Source: Candidatus Coatesbacteria bacterium
GTDB taxonomy: Bacteria > RBG-13-66-14
Assembly: GCA_014728225.1 (NCBI GenBank)
Contig: WJLX01000160.1
Coordinates: 1 to 33,086 of the forward strand
DNA: 33,086 nucleotides
Reading direction: 5' to 3'
A model generated the notes under the pieces. The model saw only the letters and a program-made list of their open reading frames with translations. It searched no databases and was not told the DNA's origin. Positions 1-12,638 of this stretch are shown in pieces; position 1 is the first letter of the stretch; every line of letters starts with the position of its first letter. The position numbers and the translations under genes were made by a program.

Positions 1-110
1 CAGGGATCCCGGACGGGCCGCTATAGACGTTGACGCACGTCGACCGCGTCTACAGAATAGTACATTTTGCCTGCGGCGACAAGTATACCCGTCGTCCGTC
101 GGACGCTCTT

Positions 111-776
111 TCAGCAACCGCCGCTGTCGGTGATCACCGTGGTGGGGACCTCGGCGCCGTCCTCGCCGACGAGGCGGTACTCGGCGTGGAACAGCAGGCC
201 GTAGCTGTTGGGGTCGTCCTCGAGGTCGTTGCGGGCCCAGACGGCGAAGACGTTGTCGCCGACTTCGAGATACTCGGTGACGTCGTGGGGTCCGGAGACC
301 TCCATCCAGTCCTCGTCCTCGCCCATCTCGTCCCGGGCGATCTCGTTGCCGTTGACGTAGAAGATGAAGTCGTCGTTGGCGGTCAGCCAGACGTAGATCT
401 TTTCCTGGCGTTCTTCCTCGTTGAGCAGGCGCCGCGGCAGGCCGAAACGGCGGCGGAAGTAGACCTCGGCGGACCGGCCGCCCCAGATCCACTCGGCCTC
501 GGGGTTGGGCCAGCCCATGACCTGCGAGTAGGCCGCGGCGGTGCCGTCCTCGAAGAAGCCGCCGTCGGCCAGGGTCCAGCTTTCGTCGTCAAAGCCGGGA
601 CGGGTCCATTCCAGGCTCTCGCTCTGCGGTTTGGAGCTGACGATCCAGGCCTTGGCCAGTTGCTGTTGCTCTTCGTAGGTCAGCTCACCCTGAGCCAGGG
701 TGTGGAAGACGAAGGGCCCGACCAGGGCCAGGGCCAGGACGGCGAGGATCAGTCTGGAGAAGCGCTTGAGGGGCAT
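111..776 (-). CDS. Secreted protein with galactose-binding-like beta-sandwich domain
   Basis: A 221-residue protein. Residues 1 to about 29 form a signal peptide (basic start, then a Leu/Ala/Val-rich core ending near HTLAQ), so it is exported to the periplasm or surface. Residues about 40-210 read like the jelly-roll domain found beside glycosidases: a first strand block ending in FDDESW, then YFRRRFGLP, the strand pair VWLTANDDFIFYVNGNEIAR, then DVTEYLEVGDNVFAVWARN and a final LLFHAEYRL strand. This fold usually binds sugars or acts as a structural module; I see no catalytic motif. The chain ends in a cysteine (DSGGC). A GGAG lies about 10 nt upstream of the ATG. It follows the large TPR gene on the same strand after 200 nt and could be the last gene of that operon. 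The fold call is by pattern only; the function is unknown. Confidence 0.75.
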   Translation of the reverse strand: MPLKRFSRLILAVLALALVGPFVFHTLAQGELTYEEQQQLAKAWIVSSKPQSESLEWTRPGFDDESWTLADGGFFEDGTAAAYSQVMGWPNPEAEWIWGGRSAEVYFRRRFGLPRRLLNEEERQEKIYVWLTANDDFIFYVNGNEIARDEMGEDEDWMEVSGPHDVTEYLEVGDNVFAVWARNDLEDDPNSYGLLFHAEYRLVGEDGAEVPTTVITDSGGC

Positions 777-976
777 GGTCGGGTGCTCCGGAGGGGTGGT
801 GTCGCGGGGTTATCTGGCTGCGGTTGACGCGGGCTCGGACCTCGCCGGATCGCGAGCGCCGGGGTGTTTGGGAGCCCTCGTCGTTTGGACAACGAATGCC
901 CCGGGCCGCTGTGTATTCCGGCGGCACTGCTACCGATACAGGGGACGAGAAGCTGCGTCGGCGCGAAAGACAGGGG

Positions 977-4960
<3,984 letters not shown>

Positions 4961-7771
4961 TCACTCATCCGGGGTCTCCTCCTCACCGTTGGCGGGATCG
5001 GAGGGTTCGTCGTCGGCGTCATCCGGCGCCTCCGGCTCGTCCGGGGCGGCTTCATCGGCGCTGTCTACTTCGTCGGTGGTTTCGCCGGCGCCGGCTTCTT
5101 CGTCGGCGGCCTCGGAGTCGCCGGTGTCGGCGGAGTCGGTGGCGCTTTCATCTTCGTTGACGTTCTCCTCGCCGGCCTCCGTCTCGGCATCGCCGTCGGC
5201 GGCCTCGGCTTCACCGTCGGAGTCTTCGCCGGTATCTTGAGCTTCTGCAGCATCTTCTGCATCTGCGGAATCCCCATCGGTGTCTTCCGCGGTGTCTCCT
5301 TCGCCGTCGGTGCCTTCCTCACCCGTCTCGCCGTCGATGACGCCGTTCTCCAGTTCACCCTCTCCCAGGCCGCTGGCGCCGTCGGCGCCCGGATCCACGG
5401 CGGGCTCGAACATACGGATGTGGGCGGTGTTGAGGTCTTCGATCTGCCCGCGGCGCTCCTCGACGAGCAACTCGTACTCGGTCAGGCCGGCCTCGCGCGC
5501 TTCGGCGATCTCGCGCTGCTCGGCCAGCTCGCGCAGCTCCTGCTCGCGATCAGCCAGTAGTTCGGTCTGCTCGCTAAAGGTGTCGGCGGCCTCACCGCGC
5601 TGCTCCTTCATGTCCTGCATGTGAGCGAAGGAGGTGTAGGCGCGGAAGAACTCGGCGTCTTCGGTGATGTCGCGGCCGATGATGTCGCGACCGGAGATCA
5701 GGTTCTGCAGCTCGACGACGGCGTTCTTGAGGTCCTCGGCGTCCCGGGCGGCCTGGTCCAGCTCATCGCGGAACAGGACGTCGCCGCCGGAGTCGCGGAT
5801 TGACTGGATCTCGTGGATGATCAACGAGTTGATGTACTCGAACTCGGCGTTGACATTCTCGACGAGCTCCTGGTAGCGCGGGTGGGCCATCATCAGCTCG
5901 CGGTCGATGGTGTAGCCGTCGACGACGGACTCGAAGGTCTCCGCGGCGTCCGCATACTCGCCCAGGCGCAACTGGCAGTAACCGATCAGGATGTAGGCGT
6001 CCGGGGCCATCTCCGTCTCCGGCATCCGCCGCAGCAGCCCCTTCATCATCGCGATGACCTCTTCGAGGTCGTCGTCGTTGCCGTTGCGCACCAGCAGGTA
6101 GGCCTTGCCCACCTGGGCGTCGTCCCAGTTCTCGATATCGTTGTAGTCGATGAGTTCGTATTCGCTCCAGGCCTCGTCGAAGCGTTCCAGGCGCTGGTAG
6201 AGGTAGGCCAGGATGATGTGGGCCCGGCCCTTGAGGCGCTCGGAGGCCTCGGTGGTCGGGGCGTCGGCCATGCGCTGGAAGGAATCGACGGCGTCGAGGA
6301 GCAGGTTCTGCTTGACCTGGCACAGACCGGCCAGGTAGGCGGCGTAGATGGCGTACTCGCCGGTGGGGCTGATCTCGGAGACGACCTGGACCGCCATGTC
6401 GTACTTGAGCATCCGGTAGTAGCTCATGCCGACGACGTAGCGGCTGGAGTCGTTGAGTTCGTCGTAGTCCATCACCTCGGAGAAGCGGCTGCCCTGCTCG
6501 CTTTCGAGCTGCTGGTAGCGCTCGCGGCTGGTGAAGCCCTGACGGACCGACAGCTCGGTGTAGTACTTCTCGGCCTCGCTGAAGAAGTCCGAGCGGTAGC
6601 TCATGTGCTCGAGAATGTTCAGCGAGTACAGGGCCCACAGACTCTGGGGGTGGTCCTTTTTGCAGCGGATGAAGGCCCGCTGGGCGCCCTGGAAGTCCTC
6701 CTCCTCGTAGAGGCTGTCGCCCCAGCGGTAGAGGATCTCGGGCAGGGAAGACGAGGTCGGGTAGCGCTCGACGATGAATTGGAGCTTCTCGGCGGCGATG
6801 ATGTAATTCTTGTCCAGGTAGAACTCCATCGCCTCCTCGAAGTAGAGCTGGGACAGCTCCTCGAGGCGGGAGAGGGCGGCGCCGAGCTGGCTGTAATCCG
6901 GGTACTTGTTGCGGATGACGTCGTAGCGCTCGCGGGCGGCTTCGCGCTCGCCGAGGTGGAAGTAGCACTCCCCGGCGTAGAAGACTGCCTCGGGCGCTTC
7001 GGTGTAACGATCGTAGGGTTTCTCCAGCAGGGCCAGGAACTGGCCGAGGGCGGCGCGGTACTCCTTGTCGTCGAATTCCTCGAAGGCCCGGTGTCGGACG
7101 ATCCAAACCATCCGCTGCAGGGATTCGCGGTAGACGCGGTCGGTCTGGTTGGGGTAGTCGTCGACGATCCGGCCGTAGTAGTTGCCGGCCTCGTCGTAGT
7201 CGCCGCGGGCGTAGTGACACTCGCCCAGCCTGTAGTAGGCGTCGAAGCGCTTGTTGAAGCCGGGAAAGTCTTCCAGCAGGCGTTCGAGGACGTCGACGGC
7301 CTCGCCGTAATCCTCCAGCTTGAACAGGGAATCGCCCCAGATGAACAGCACCGTGTCCAGCTTGGAGAAGTCCGGATAGTAGTTGTCGATGAACTCGATT
7401 TCCTCGACGGCCTCGCCGTAGCGTCGTTTGGCGTCGGAGAGGTAGCCTTCGGCCTGGGAGGTTTCGTCGCGCTTGAGGGCCCGGGTGTACTTGTCGTAAT
7501 AGTACTCGCCCAGGTTGTACTTGTCCATGGCGGCGATGAAGTCGCGCTGGGCCATGGCCTCGAGCTGGGCGCGGTCGCCCTCGCGTTGGTAGCGGCGGAT
7601 CAGGTCGACCTTGTCGACGTCGGCGCCGGCCAGGTATTCGATCCTATCTTGGGCGTCGCCCTCGCCGTCCGTGTCGGCGCCTTGCAGCTCCTCGAGGGTC
7701 TCGATGTCCTCCTGGGCCGCGACGGCCAGGGCCAGGGGGATGAGCAGCAGGGCTGTAACCAATCGTTTCAT
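4961..7771 (-). CDS. Large periplasmic TPR-repeat protein with acidic C-terminal tail
   Basis: A 936-residue protein. The start is set at the ATG at 7771 because the residues that follow (MKRLVTALLLIPLALAVAAQ) are a clear signal peptide; the upstream in-frame extension is Arg/Thr/Pro-rich and not protein-like. Residues about 50-650 hold many TPR-like units, such as YRLGECHYARGDYDEAGNYY, AVFYAGECYFHLGEREAARE, ILYRWGDSLYEEEDFQGAQR and AYILIGYCQLRLGEYADAAE. They are followed by a helical, probably coiled-coil segment rich in Glu and Arg (about 690-785). The last ~150 residues are Asp/Glu/Ala/Gly/Thr-rich and surely disordered. It is first in a leftward pair with the 1309-residue TPR lipoprotein. 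The architecture resembles a greatly enlarged CpoB/YbgF- or BamD-like envelope protein, but I cannot assign a specific partner. Confidence 0.85.
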   Translation of the reverse strand: MKRLVTALLLIPLALAVAAQEDIETLEELQGADTDGEGDAQDRIEYLAGADVDKVDLIRRYQREGDRAQLEAMAQRDFIAAMDKYNLGEYYYDKYTRALKRDETSQAEGYLSDAKRRYGEAVEEIEFIDNYYPDFSKLDTVLFIWGDSLFKLEDYGEAVDVLERLLEDFPGFNKRFDAYYRLGECHYARGDYDEAGNYYGRIVDDYPNQTDRVYRESLQRMVWIVRHRAFEEFDDKEYRAALGQFLALLEKPYDRYTEAPEAVFYAGECYFHLGEREAARERYDVIRNKYPDYSQLGAALSRLEELSQLYFEEAMEFYLDKNYIIAAEKLQFIVERYPTSSSLPEILYRWGDSLYEEEDFQGAQRAFIRCKKDHPQSLWALYSLNILEHMSYRSDFFSEAEKYYTELSVRQGFTSRERYQQLESEQGSRFSEVMDYDELNDSSRYVVGMSYYRMLKYDMAVQVVSEISPTGEYAIYAAYLAGLCQVKQNLLLDAVDSFQRMADAPTTEASERLKGRAHIILAYLYQRLERFDEAWSEYELIDYNDIENWDDAQVGKAYLLVRNGNDDDLEEVIAMMKGLLRRMPETEMAPDAYILIGYCQLRLGEYADAAETFESVVDGYTIDRELMMAHPRYQELVENVNAEFEYINSLIIHEIQSIRDSGGDVLFRDELDQAARDAEDLKNAVVELQNLISGRDIIGRDITEDAEFFRAYTSFAHMQDMKEQRGEAADTFSEQTELLADREQELRELAEQREIAEAREAGLTEYELLVEERRGQIEDLNTAHIRMFEPAVDPGADGASGLGEGELENGVIDGETGEEGTDGEGDTAEDTDGDSADAEDAAEAQDTGEDSDGEAEAADGDAETEAGEENVNEDESATDSADTGDSEAADEEAGAGETTDEVDSADEAAPDEPEAPDDADDEPSDPANGEEETPDE

Positions 7772-8087
7772 CGTTATCCGTTTGGCCGGGCCGACGGCGC
7801 CGTTCCGGGTCGTCGGTCGTCCTCGATGGGGTGTCACCCGGTTGGTGCTGGTGGTTCGCCACTAGAACTACGGAACCGCGGTTCGGCACTGTGTCGTGTT
7901 CCGGGGTCGCTGGCCGGTCGGGAAGGGTGGCGTCATCCGTTATCCAGCGGCGCCGCGATCGGATCGAGCCGTCGAGCCGACTTGTCGATATGCGGTTCGT
8001 TCAGCGTTTTGTACGGTTCCAGTTAGCGGTTCTGCGTGAATGAAACGCGCTAATCGACGCCGGGTCTCGGCACGGCTTCGGCCGCCG

Positions 8088-8183
8088 CATTCCCCAGGTC
8101 TCAGCATTCCCCAGGTCTCAGCATTCCCCAGGTCTCAGCAATCCCCAGGTCTCAGCAATCCCCAGGTCTCAGCAATCCCCAGG
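8088..8183. repeat. 17-bp tandem repeat, about 5.6 copies
   Basis: Five full units (8088-8104, 8105-8121, 8122-8138, 8139-8155, 8156-8172) plus an 11-nt partial. The first three are CATTCCCCAGGTCTCAG and the last two CAATCCCCAGGTCTCAG, so the array has two sub-types in block order. The units are directly abutting, with no spacers, and the array is not inside a credible gene. Confidence 0.95.
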
Positions 8184-8404
8184 CCGCCGCGTTGTCAGGT
8201 CTCCGTGTTGTCTTCCCTCGACAAGCGGCCCTCGACAAACAGCACAACCTCGGTCGGCTCGCACGACGATCCTGATGTACGTCGTTTTTCGCGCCGTCCG
8301 CGGTTTCGGCGACTCCCGCGTCGGCGATTCTCGTAAGGATTCGCTTTCCGGGAATAGCTCTTCCAGAATCGGTTGTTTTATCTTCCTAGCGTCCTACTGC
8401 TGTA

Positions 8405-8433
8405 GTATTAACAGCTAACTTCCTTCGACGCAA
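8405..8433 (-). promoter_or_regulatory. Possible leftward promoter
   Basis: On the minus strand, TTGCGT (8428-8433) is followed after 17 nt by TAATAC (8405-8410), inside an A+T-rich block. It would point at the large TPR operon, whose start is about 630 nt further on. The -35 match is only moderate and the leader would be long, so this is tentative. Confidence 0.3.
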
Positions 8434-8584
8434 GTCTTGGCTGCATTTCTTTGGCGGGATATCTTATGGGTGGAGTGGTGAGGTTGGTAATCAACTTGGG
8501 TAATGATTGAATGATGACGGCCGGGCTTTCGCCGGGTCGGGTTGCGCCGGATCCGGCCTTACATTACGGCACGGCCGCTCGGGC

Positions 8585-9595
8585 CTACTCTTCGCCGCCG
8601 TCCTCGTTCTCGTCGGCGATGCGCTGGCGCAGCTCGGCCAGCCGGTCCTGGATCTCGCGCCGCCGGATCTGGATCTCACGCAGGCGGTCCTCGCCTTCCT
8701 GGATACGGGAGTCGATCAATTCCAGTTTCTTGACCTCGGTGTCGGTGACGAAGGGGCCGAACTCGACGCCGAAGTGGACGCCCAGACCGACCTGGTCGTA
8801 TTCGTCGATTACTCCGCCGCTGAGCTGCAGAACCTCCTCGTCGGAGTAGAACAGCATCTCCAGCTTGTCGATGGAGATGCCGATCTCCATGCCCCACCAG
8901 GGCAGCTCGTAGAGGACGCCGAAGTTGAGGTCGCGTCCGGTGACCTCGAGGGCCATGGAGAGGAAGTAGAAGGGCCGGTACTCGAGGGCGCCGAAGACGC
9001 CCTGCCAGGTCTCCGAACCGGTGTAGGTGCTGGTGTAGAGCCCCTGAAACATCCCGGTTCCCAATCCCAGATGGCCTGTCAAGGGGATCTCCAGGGCCGG
9101 GTAGAAATCCTTGCTGAAGATGACGTAACCGCTGAACTGCTCGTACCATTCACGCTCGTAGTTCGGGGGCATATAGCGGCTGGCCCCACCGGGTTCGCCC
9201 GGGGTGCCGAAGGAGCTGACCTCGACGTCGCCGCCGATATTGCGCACCCCGACGGCCACGGCCGGGAAGCGCGGCGTCTCGTTGATGAAGCGCAGCTCGG
9301 CCGAGCCGACGTAGGCCGAGGTGTCGAAGTCGTAGGCGGCGAAGGTCAGCTCGAGGCCCAGGCCCCAGAACTCCAGCCCGCCGCTCAGGGAGACGTCGTA
9401 GTAATCGGTGATGTCGGGATCGGTGGGCTGCATACCCAGGAAGAAGCTGCCCGAGTAATTGAGGCGGATGGCGGTGTGTTCGATGGTGTAGGCGTCGGGG
9501 ATCGTCATCAAGCCGGGATTGATGTAGGGCCCGGCGGCGGCGGGAGCCACCGCCAGCAGGACGAGCAGGACGCTGAGTGCGGTTCTGGGTTTCAT
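8585..9595 (-). CDS. YjbH-like outer-membrane beta-barrel protein with C-terminal coiled coil
   Basis: A 336-residue protein. The start is the ATG at 9595, giving the signal peptide MKPRTALSVLLVLLAVAPAAA; upstream in-frame codons give a low-complexity Arg/Pro sequence that I reject. The mature protein begins GPYINPGLMTIPDAYTIEHT, which resembles the start of YjbH/YmcA-type barrels (a Gly-Leu-Ile-Asn-Met-Pro-like motif). It continues with alternating aromatic and hydrophobic strands, for example IRLNYSGSFF, GLELTFAAYDFD, AVAVGVRNIGGDVEV and MEIGISIDKLEMLFY. The last ~50 residues (from about 285) are highly charged and helical, with heptad-like spacing (KKLELIDSRIQEGEDRLREI), and would sit in the periplasm as a coiled coil. 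Family members are linked to polysaccharide export or the envelope. Barrel assignment is moderately sure; function is unknown. Confidence 0.7.
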   Translation of the reverse strand: MKPRTALSVLLVLLAVAPAAAGPYINPGLMTIPDAYTIEHTAIRLNYSGSFFLGMQPTDPDITDYYDVSLSGGLEFWGLGLELTFAAYDFDTSAYVGSAELRFINETPRFPAVAVGVRNIGGDVEVSSFGTPGEPGGASRYMPPNYEREWYEQFSGYVIFSKDFYPALEIPLTGHLGLGTGMFQGLYTSTYTGSETWQGVFGALEYRPFYFLSMALEVTGRDLNFGVLYELPWWGMEIGISIDKLEMLFYSDEEVLQLSGGVIDEYDQVGLGVHFGVEFGPFVTDTEVKKLELIDSRIQEGEDRLREIQIRRREIQDRLAELRQRIADENEDGGEE

Positions 9596-9875
9596 TGAAG
9601 TAAAAACGACCCCGTTGGGTGAGCGCCCGTCGTCGCGGTGCGCGGCCGCGTCCCGGGGTGGGGGCGGCGGCTCGTTTTTGCGTCCCGGAATGCGCTGTAA
9701 GGTGCGGGTATGCTCCGGCGTCCCGGTGCTCAGCACACCGCGGTGCGGGTCGGTCATTCTGCGGCGGGTCGGATTCCCTGCTGTGCGGGCGGCCCGTTGA
9801 CTGGCCATTTACGTGGACTCCAGGGTTTGGTCGGTCGCCCCTCAACGTCCGGCTAACCCTTCAGTCTAACAGCAG

Positions 9876-9902
9876 TTTATACTTAAATTACTGGTCTGTC
9901 AA
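9876..9902 (-). promoter_or_regulatory. Probable leftward sigma-70-type promoter
   Basis: On the minus strand a perfect TTGACA (9897-9902) precedes an A+T-rich segment containing TATAAA (9876-9881, 15-nt spacing) and the overlapping TAAACT (9874-9879, 17-nt spacing). It would transcribe the barrel gene with a leader of about 270 nt. The short spacing of the better -10 lowers confidence. Confidence 0.5.
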
Positions 9903-10065
9903 GGCGTATCGGGCCGTCGACGACGGTCGGATGCCTTTTCACCGCACATCTGCGGGCCTCCCTCCCGGGAGGTTTTACGGCAACGTCTGGAATCGACGAC
10001 CCTTTCCCGGCACCGTCGTCGGGCGGCGACCGCTCCTTAGGTGCCCGTCGCAAGGGTTGGCCGCC

Positions 10066-10094
10066 TTGACAGGTACTCGATGGAGCCCTATACT
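10066..10094 (+). promoter_or_regulatory. Consensus sigma-70-type promoter for the M28 peptidase gene
   Basis: TTGACA at 10066-10071, exactly 17 nt, then TATACT at 10089-10094. Transcription would start near 10101, giving a leader of about 120 nt before the TTG start at 10224. The same hexamers and spacing recur upstream of the FmdB-like gene. Confidence 0.8.
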
Positions 10095-10223
10095 GCTGAT
10101 TGAGTGTCACCCTGCGACCGGCGGCAAACGTCGAGTCCCGACTCGGCTTGTCGGCGGGCGATACACTGTGTGCCGGCCGGACGGCGGAGTTCGTCGGGGC
10201 GCCGGCCATGTTTGGAGCGAGCC

Positions 10224-12638
10224 TTGAAAAACAGAGCCTTGCCGAACCAGGTCCTGATAATCGTGGCGCTGGTTCTGTCGACGGCCCCCGCCGGGGCCGG
10301 TTACCTCTTGTCGGCCGATCCGGCGGCCGTCGAGGCGACCGGCGACGCCTCCTGGTTGGGGAGCTACGCCGGTCGGGAACTCTACCGCACCAGCGATCCC
10401 GTCGGGACTCTGGGCGAGCTGCCCGTCGACCTGACCGAGGTCTACCTGGCCGTCGCCCCGGAGCCCGGTCTGAGCCCCGAACGCGGCGTCGTCCACGCCC
10501 GCCTCGATCAGCGGGCCGTGGTCTGCAGCCTGGAGCCCGTCGAGCTGGCCGAGCTGGCGAGGCGGGGCTGGCGCCTGCGGGCCCTGCGGCCGCTGCTGCG
10601 GGCGCCCGCGCAGCCGACGATCCAGCCCCGGCCCGGTGCTTACGACGACTACGTCGACCTGGTGGAGGTCGATACGCTCGACGGTTTCGTCTACGAGTTG
10701 ACCGAGTTCGCAACCCGTTACACCTACAGCGCTCCGGTCAAAGACGCCCGGGACTACCTGGTCGATCGGCTCGAGGGCTGGGGTTGCTCGGTCGAGGTCG
10801 AGAGCTGGCTGGGCGAGCCGGCGGTCAGTCTGGACGTCGACGGCCAGGCCGTCATCCTGGGCACGCGGATGAGCTACGCCTTCTACTCGACCGACGGCGG
10901 GGCGACCTTCTCCACCTACCTGCCCCCCGAGGGCAACCTCGACGCGCCGGTTGACTGCGCGGCTTTCGCTCCCGGAACCTTTCACTACGCCGCCGGGAGC
11001 GCCTACCACCGCAGCGGCGACGGCGGCGCCACCTGGACGGACCTGGATCTGTCCGGCCTCTTCGAGGAGGGCGAGGTCGCACGGACCCTGACCTTCGCCG
11101 ACGAGGAGCGCGGCTACCTGGCGGGTTCCGCGGGCACGGTGCTGACCACCACGGACGGCGGCGCGAGCTGGAGCGCCGTCACGCCCGTCGATGCCTCGAT
11201 TTACGACTCCCGGGCCGCCGCCGACGACCCCGACCTCGTCGTCCTCGTCGGTGCCTACGAGACGATCCTGCGCTCCACGGACGGCGGCGCGAGCTGGTCG
11301 GAAATCGACACCGACGGCTCCGCCACCCTGCAGGGCGTGGACTTCAACGCCGACGGCGTCGGCGTGGCCGTCGGGCTGGGACGGATCCTGCGCACCGACG
11401 ACGGCGGCGCGAGCTGGAGCGCCGTCACGGCCCCCGGCGTCGGTCCCGGGACGGGGCTCAACGACGTCGTCTTCCACGGCACGGGCAAGGTCTCCATCCT
11501 CGGCGATCTGGGCACGCTCTACCACAGCCTGGACGACGGCCTCAACTGGGAGCGCCGCGAGCTGTCTACGGCCGGCTCGCTCAAATGCGCGGCCTACGAC
11601 GGCGGCGCTCTCTGGCTGGCCGGCCAGGACGGCCCCCTGCTCTCCACGGACGGCGGCTCGACCTTCAGCGACCTCCACGGACGCCTGGACGACGGCTGCG
11701 AGGTCGTCTGGCAGAACGTCATCGCCGAGCGCCCCGGGAGCGTCGACCCCGAGTGGCTGGTCTACCTGACCGCCCACTACGACAGCATCAGCACCGATTC
11801 CGATCCCTACGTCCTGGCCCCCGGGGCCAACGACAACGGCAGCGGCGTCGCCGCCCTGCTCGAAGCCGCCCGGGTCACCGCCGGGGTCGAGACCGAGCGC
11901 ACCCTGCGCTGGGGCTTGTTCACCGGCGAGGAGCTGGGCCTGCGCGGCAGCTCCTACCACGTCAACAACGTCGTCCGGGCGGGCGATCCCGTCGCCGGCG
12001 TCCTCAACGTCGATATGGTCGTCTGGAGCGACCCCGCCGACGAGCAAGAGGACCTGGACCTGATCCACGACGAAGCCAGCACCTGGCTGGCCGGGCTGCT
12101 GCAGCGGGCCTGCGACGACTACGGCGCCGGGATGCCCGGCACCCTGTTCATCGACCAGGAGTTCTACCGTTCCGACCACGCCCCCTTCTGGATCGTCGGC
12201 TACCAGGCCCTGCTGGCCATCGAAGACAAGCACGTCCCCTACCCTTACTACCACACCAGCCGGGACGACTACGAGACCATTCAGGGCTGCTTCGGACTGA
12301 CCCGCCAGGTCACCCGGGCCGTCGTCGCCGCGGCGTTGAGCCTGGCCGGCGGCACGGGCGGCTGGCTCGGCGACCTGGAAACGGCCTACGCCTACCCCAA
12401 CCCCTACCGTCCCACCGAGCACGATCACCTGCGCTTCGTCGGCCTGAGGCCGGGCTGCGAGGTGACACTCTACGATCTGAGCGGCGCCGAGGTCTACACG
12501 GCGACGGCGACGGGCACCTGGCTGGACTGGGACGGCGCCAACACCGGCGGCCGCGAGGTCGCCCCCGGCGTCTACCTCTACGTCCTGCGCGCTCCCGCCG
12601 GCGACGTCGTCCGGGGCAAGCTGACCCTGATCCGCTGA
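10224..12638 (+). CDS. Secreted M28-family zinc peptidase with inserted beta-propeller and C-terminal sorting domain
   Basis: An 804-residue protein. The start is TTG at 10224: GGAG lies 6 nt upstream and the next residues (KNRALPNQVLIIVALVLSTA) form a signal peptide. Residues about 143-194 match the helix that opens M28 domains (ARDYLVDRLEGWGCSVEVE). Residues about 205-490 then hold seven Asp-box-like repeats (STDGGATFS, GDGGATWTD, TTDGGASWS and similar) of a BNR/Ycf48-type propeller. The M28 core resumes at about 493 and keeps all expected metal and catalytic residues: His518 (HYDS), Asp537 (NDNGSG), Glu569-Glu570 (GEELG), Asp597 and His677 (YHTSRD). Residues about 722-804 (AYPNPYRPTE to GVYLYVLRAPAG) are a FlgD/type-IX-like sorting domain. 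It is probably a surface or released aminopeptidase. The stop overlaps the start of the next gene. Confidence 0.88.
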   Translation: MKNRALPNQVLIIVALVLSTAPAGAGYLLSADPAAVEATGDASWLGSYAGRELYRTSDPVGTLGELPVDLTEVYLAVAPEPGLSPERGVVHARLDQRAVVCSLEPVELAELARRGWRLRALRPLLRAPAQPTIQPRPGAYDDYVDLVEVDTLDGFVYELTEFATRYTYSAPVKDARDYLVDRLEGWGCSVEVESWLGEPAVSLDVDGQAVILGTRMSYAFYSTDGGATFSTYLPPEGNLDAPVDCAAFAPGTFHYAAGSAYHRSGDGGATWTDLDLSGLFEEGEVARTLTFADEERGYLAGSAGTVLTTTDGGASWSAVTPVDASIYDSRAAADDPDLVVLVGAYETILRSTDGGASWSEIDTDGSATLQGVDFNADGVGVAVGLGRILRTDDGGASWSAVTAPGVGPGTGLNDVVFHGTGKVSILGDLGTLYHSLDDGLNWERRELSTAGSLKCAAYDGGALWLAGQDGPLLSTDGGSTFSDLHGRLDDGCEVVWQNVIAERPGSVDPEWLVYLTAHYDSISTDSDPYVLAPGANDNGSGVAALLEAARVTAGVETERTLRWGLFTGEELGLRGSSYHVNNVVRAGDPVAGVLNVDMVVWSDPADEQEDLDLIHDEASTWLAGLLQRACDDYGAGMPGTLFIDQEFYRSDHAPFWIVGYQALLAIEDKHVPYPYYHTSRDDYETIQGCFGLTRQVTRAVVAAALSLAGGTGGWLGDLETAYAYPNPYRPTEHDHLRFVGLRPGCEVTLYDLSGAEVYTATATGTWLDWDGANTGGREVAPGVYLYVLRAPAGDVVRGKLTLIR

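Larger units (their letters stand above)
7772..8584. other. Gene-poor region between leftward genes
   Basis: No open frame here looks like a protein. The stretch contains the 17-bp tandem repeat at 8088-8183 and, from about 8340 to 8515, a markedly more A+T-rich block than its surroundings. A possible leftward promoter lies in that block. The part next to the barrel gene (8518-8584) is GC-rich and includes the palindrome GCCGGATCCGGC at 8546-8557; I cannot assign it a function. Confidence 0.6.
9596..10223. other. Divergent intergenic region
   Basis: A 628-bp region between the leftward barrel gene and the rightward M28 peptidase gene. It holds one likely promoter for each direction, described separately. 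The stretch 9840-9905 is distinctly A+T-rich. Open frames in it are GC-driven artefacts; I see no RNA gene. Confidence 0.6.

Noticed and set aside
30-57. TTGACG plus CAGAAT promoter-like pair near the left edge
   Set aside because: The -10 match is poor, and no rightward gene follows.
8088-8183. CRISPR array
   Set aside because: Units are 17 bp and directly abutting with no spacers, and no cas genes are present.
8040-8336. 98-codon frame translating the 17-bp repeats
   Set aside because: The product is Arg/Pro/Ser-rich with no signal, and no defensible ribosome site precedes it; 17 is not a multiple of three, so the repeat shifts frame each unit, arguing against selection for a protein.
9674-9690. 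Possible fourth copy of the palindromic element (CTCGTTTTTGCG)
   Set aside because: Only the GTTTTTGC part matches; there is no CACGG core and no right arm at the 40-nt distance.
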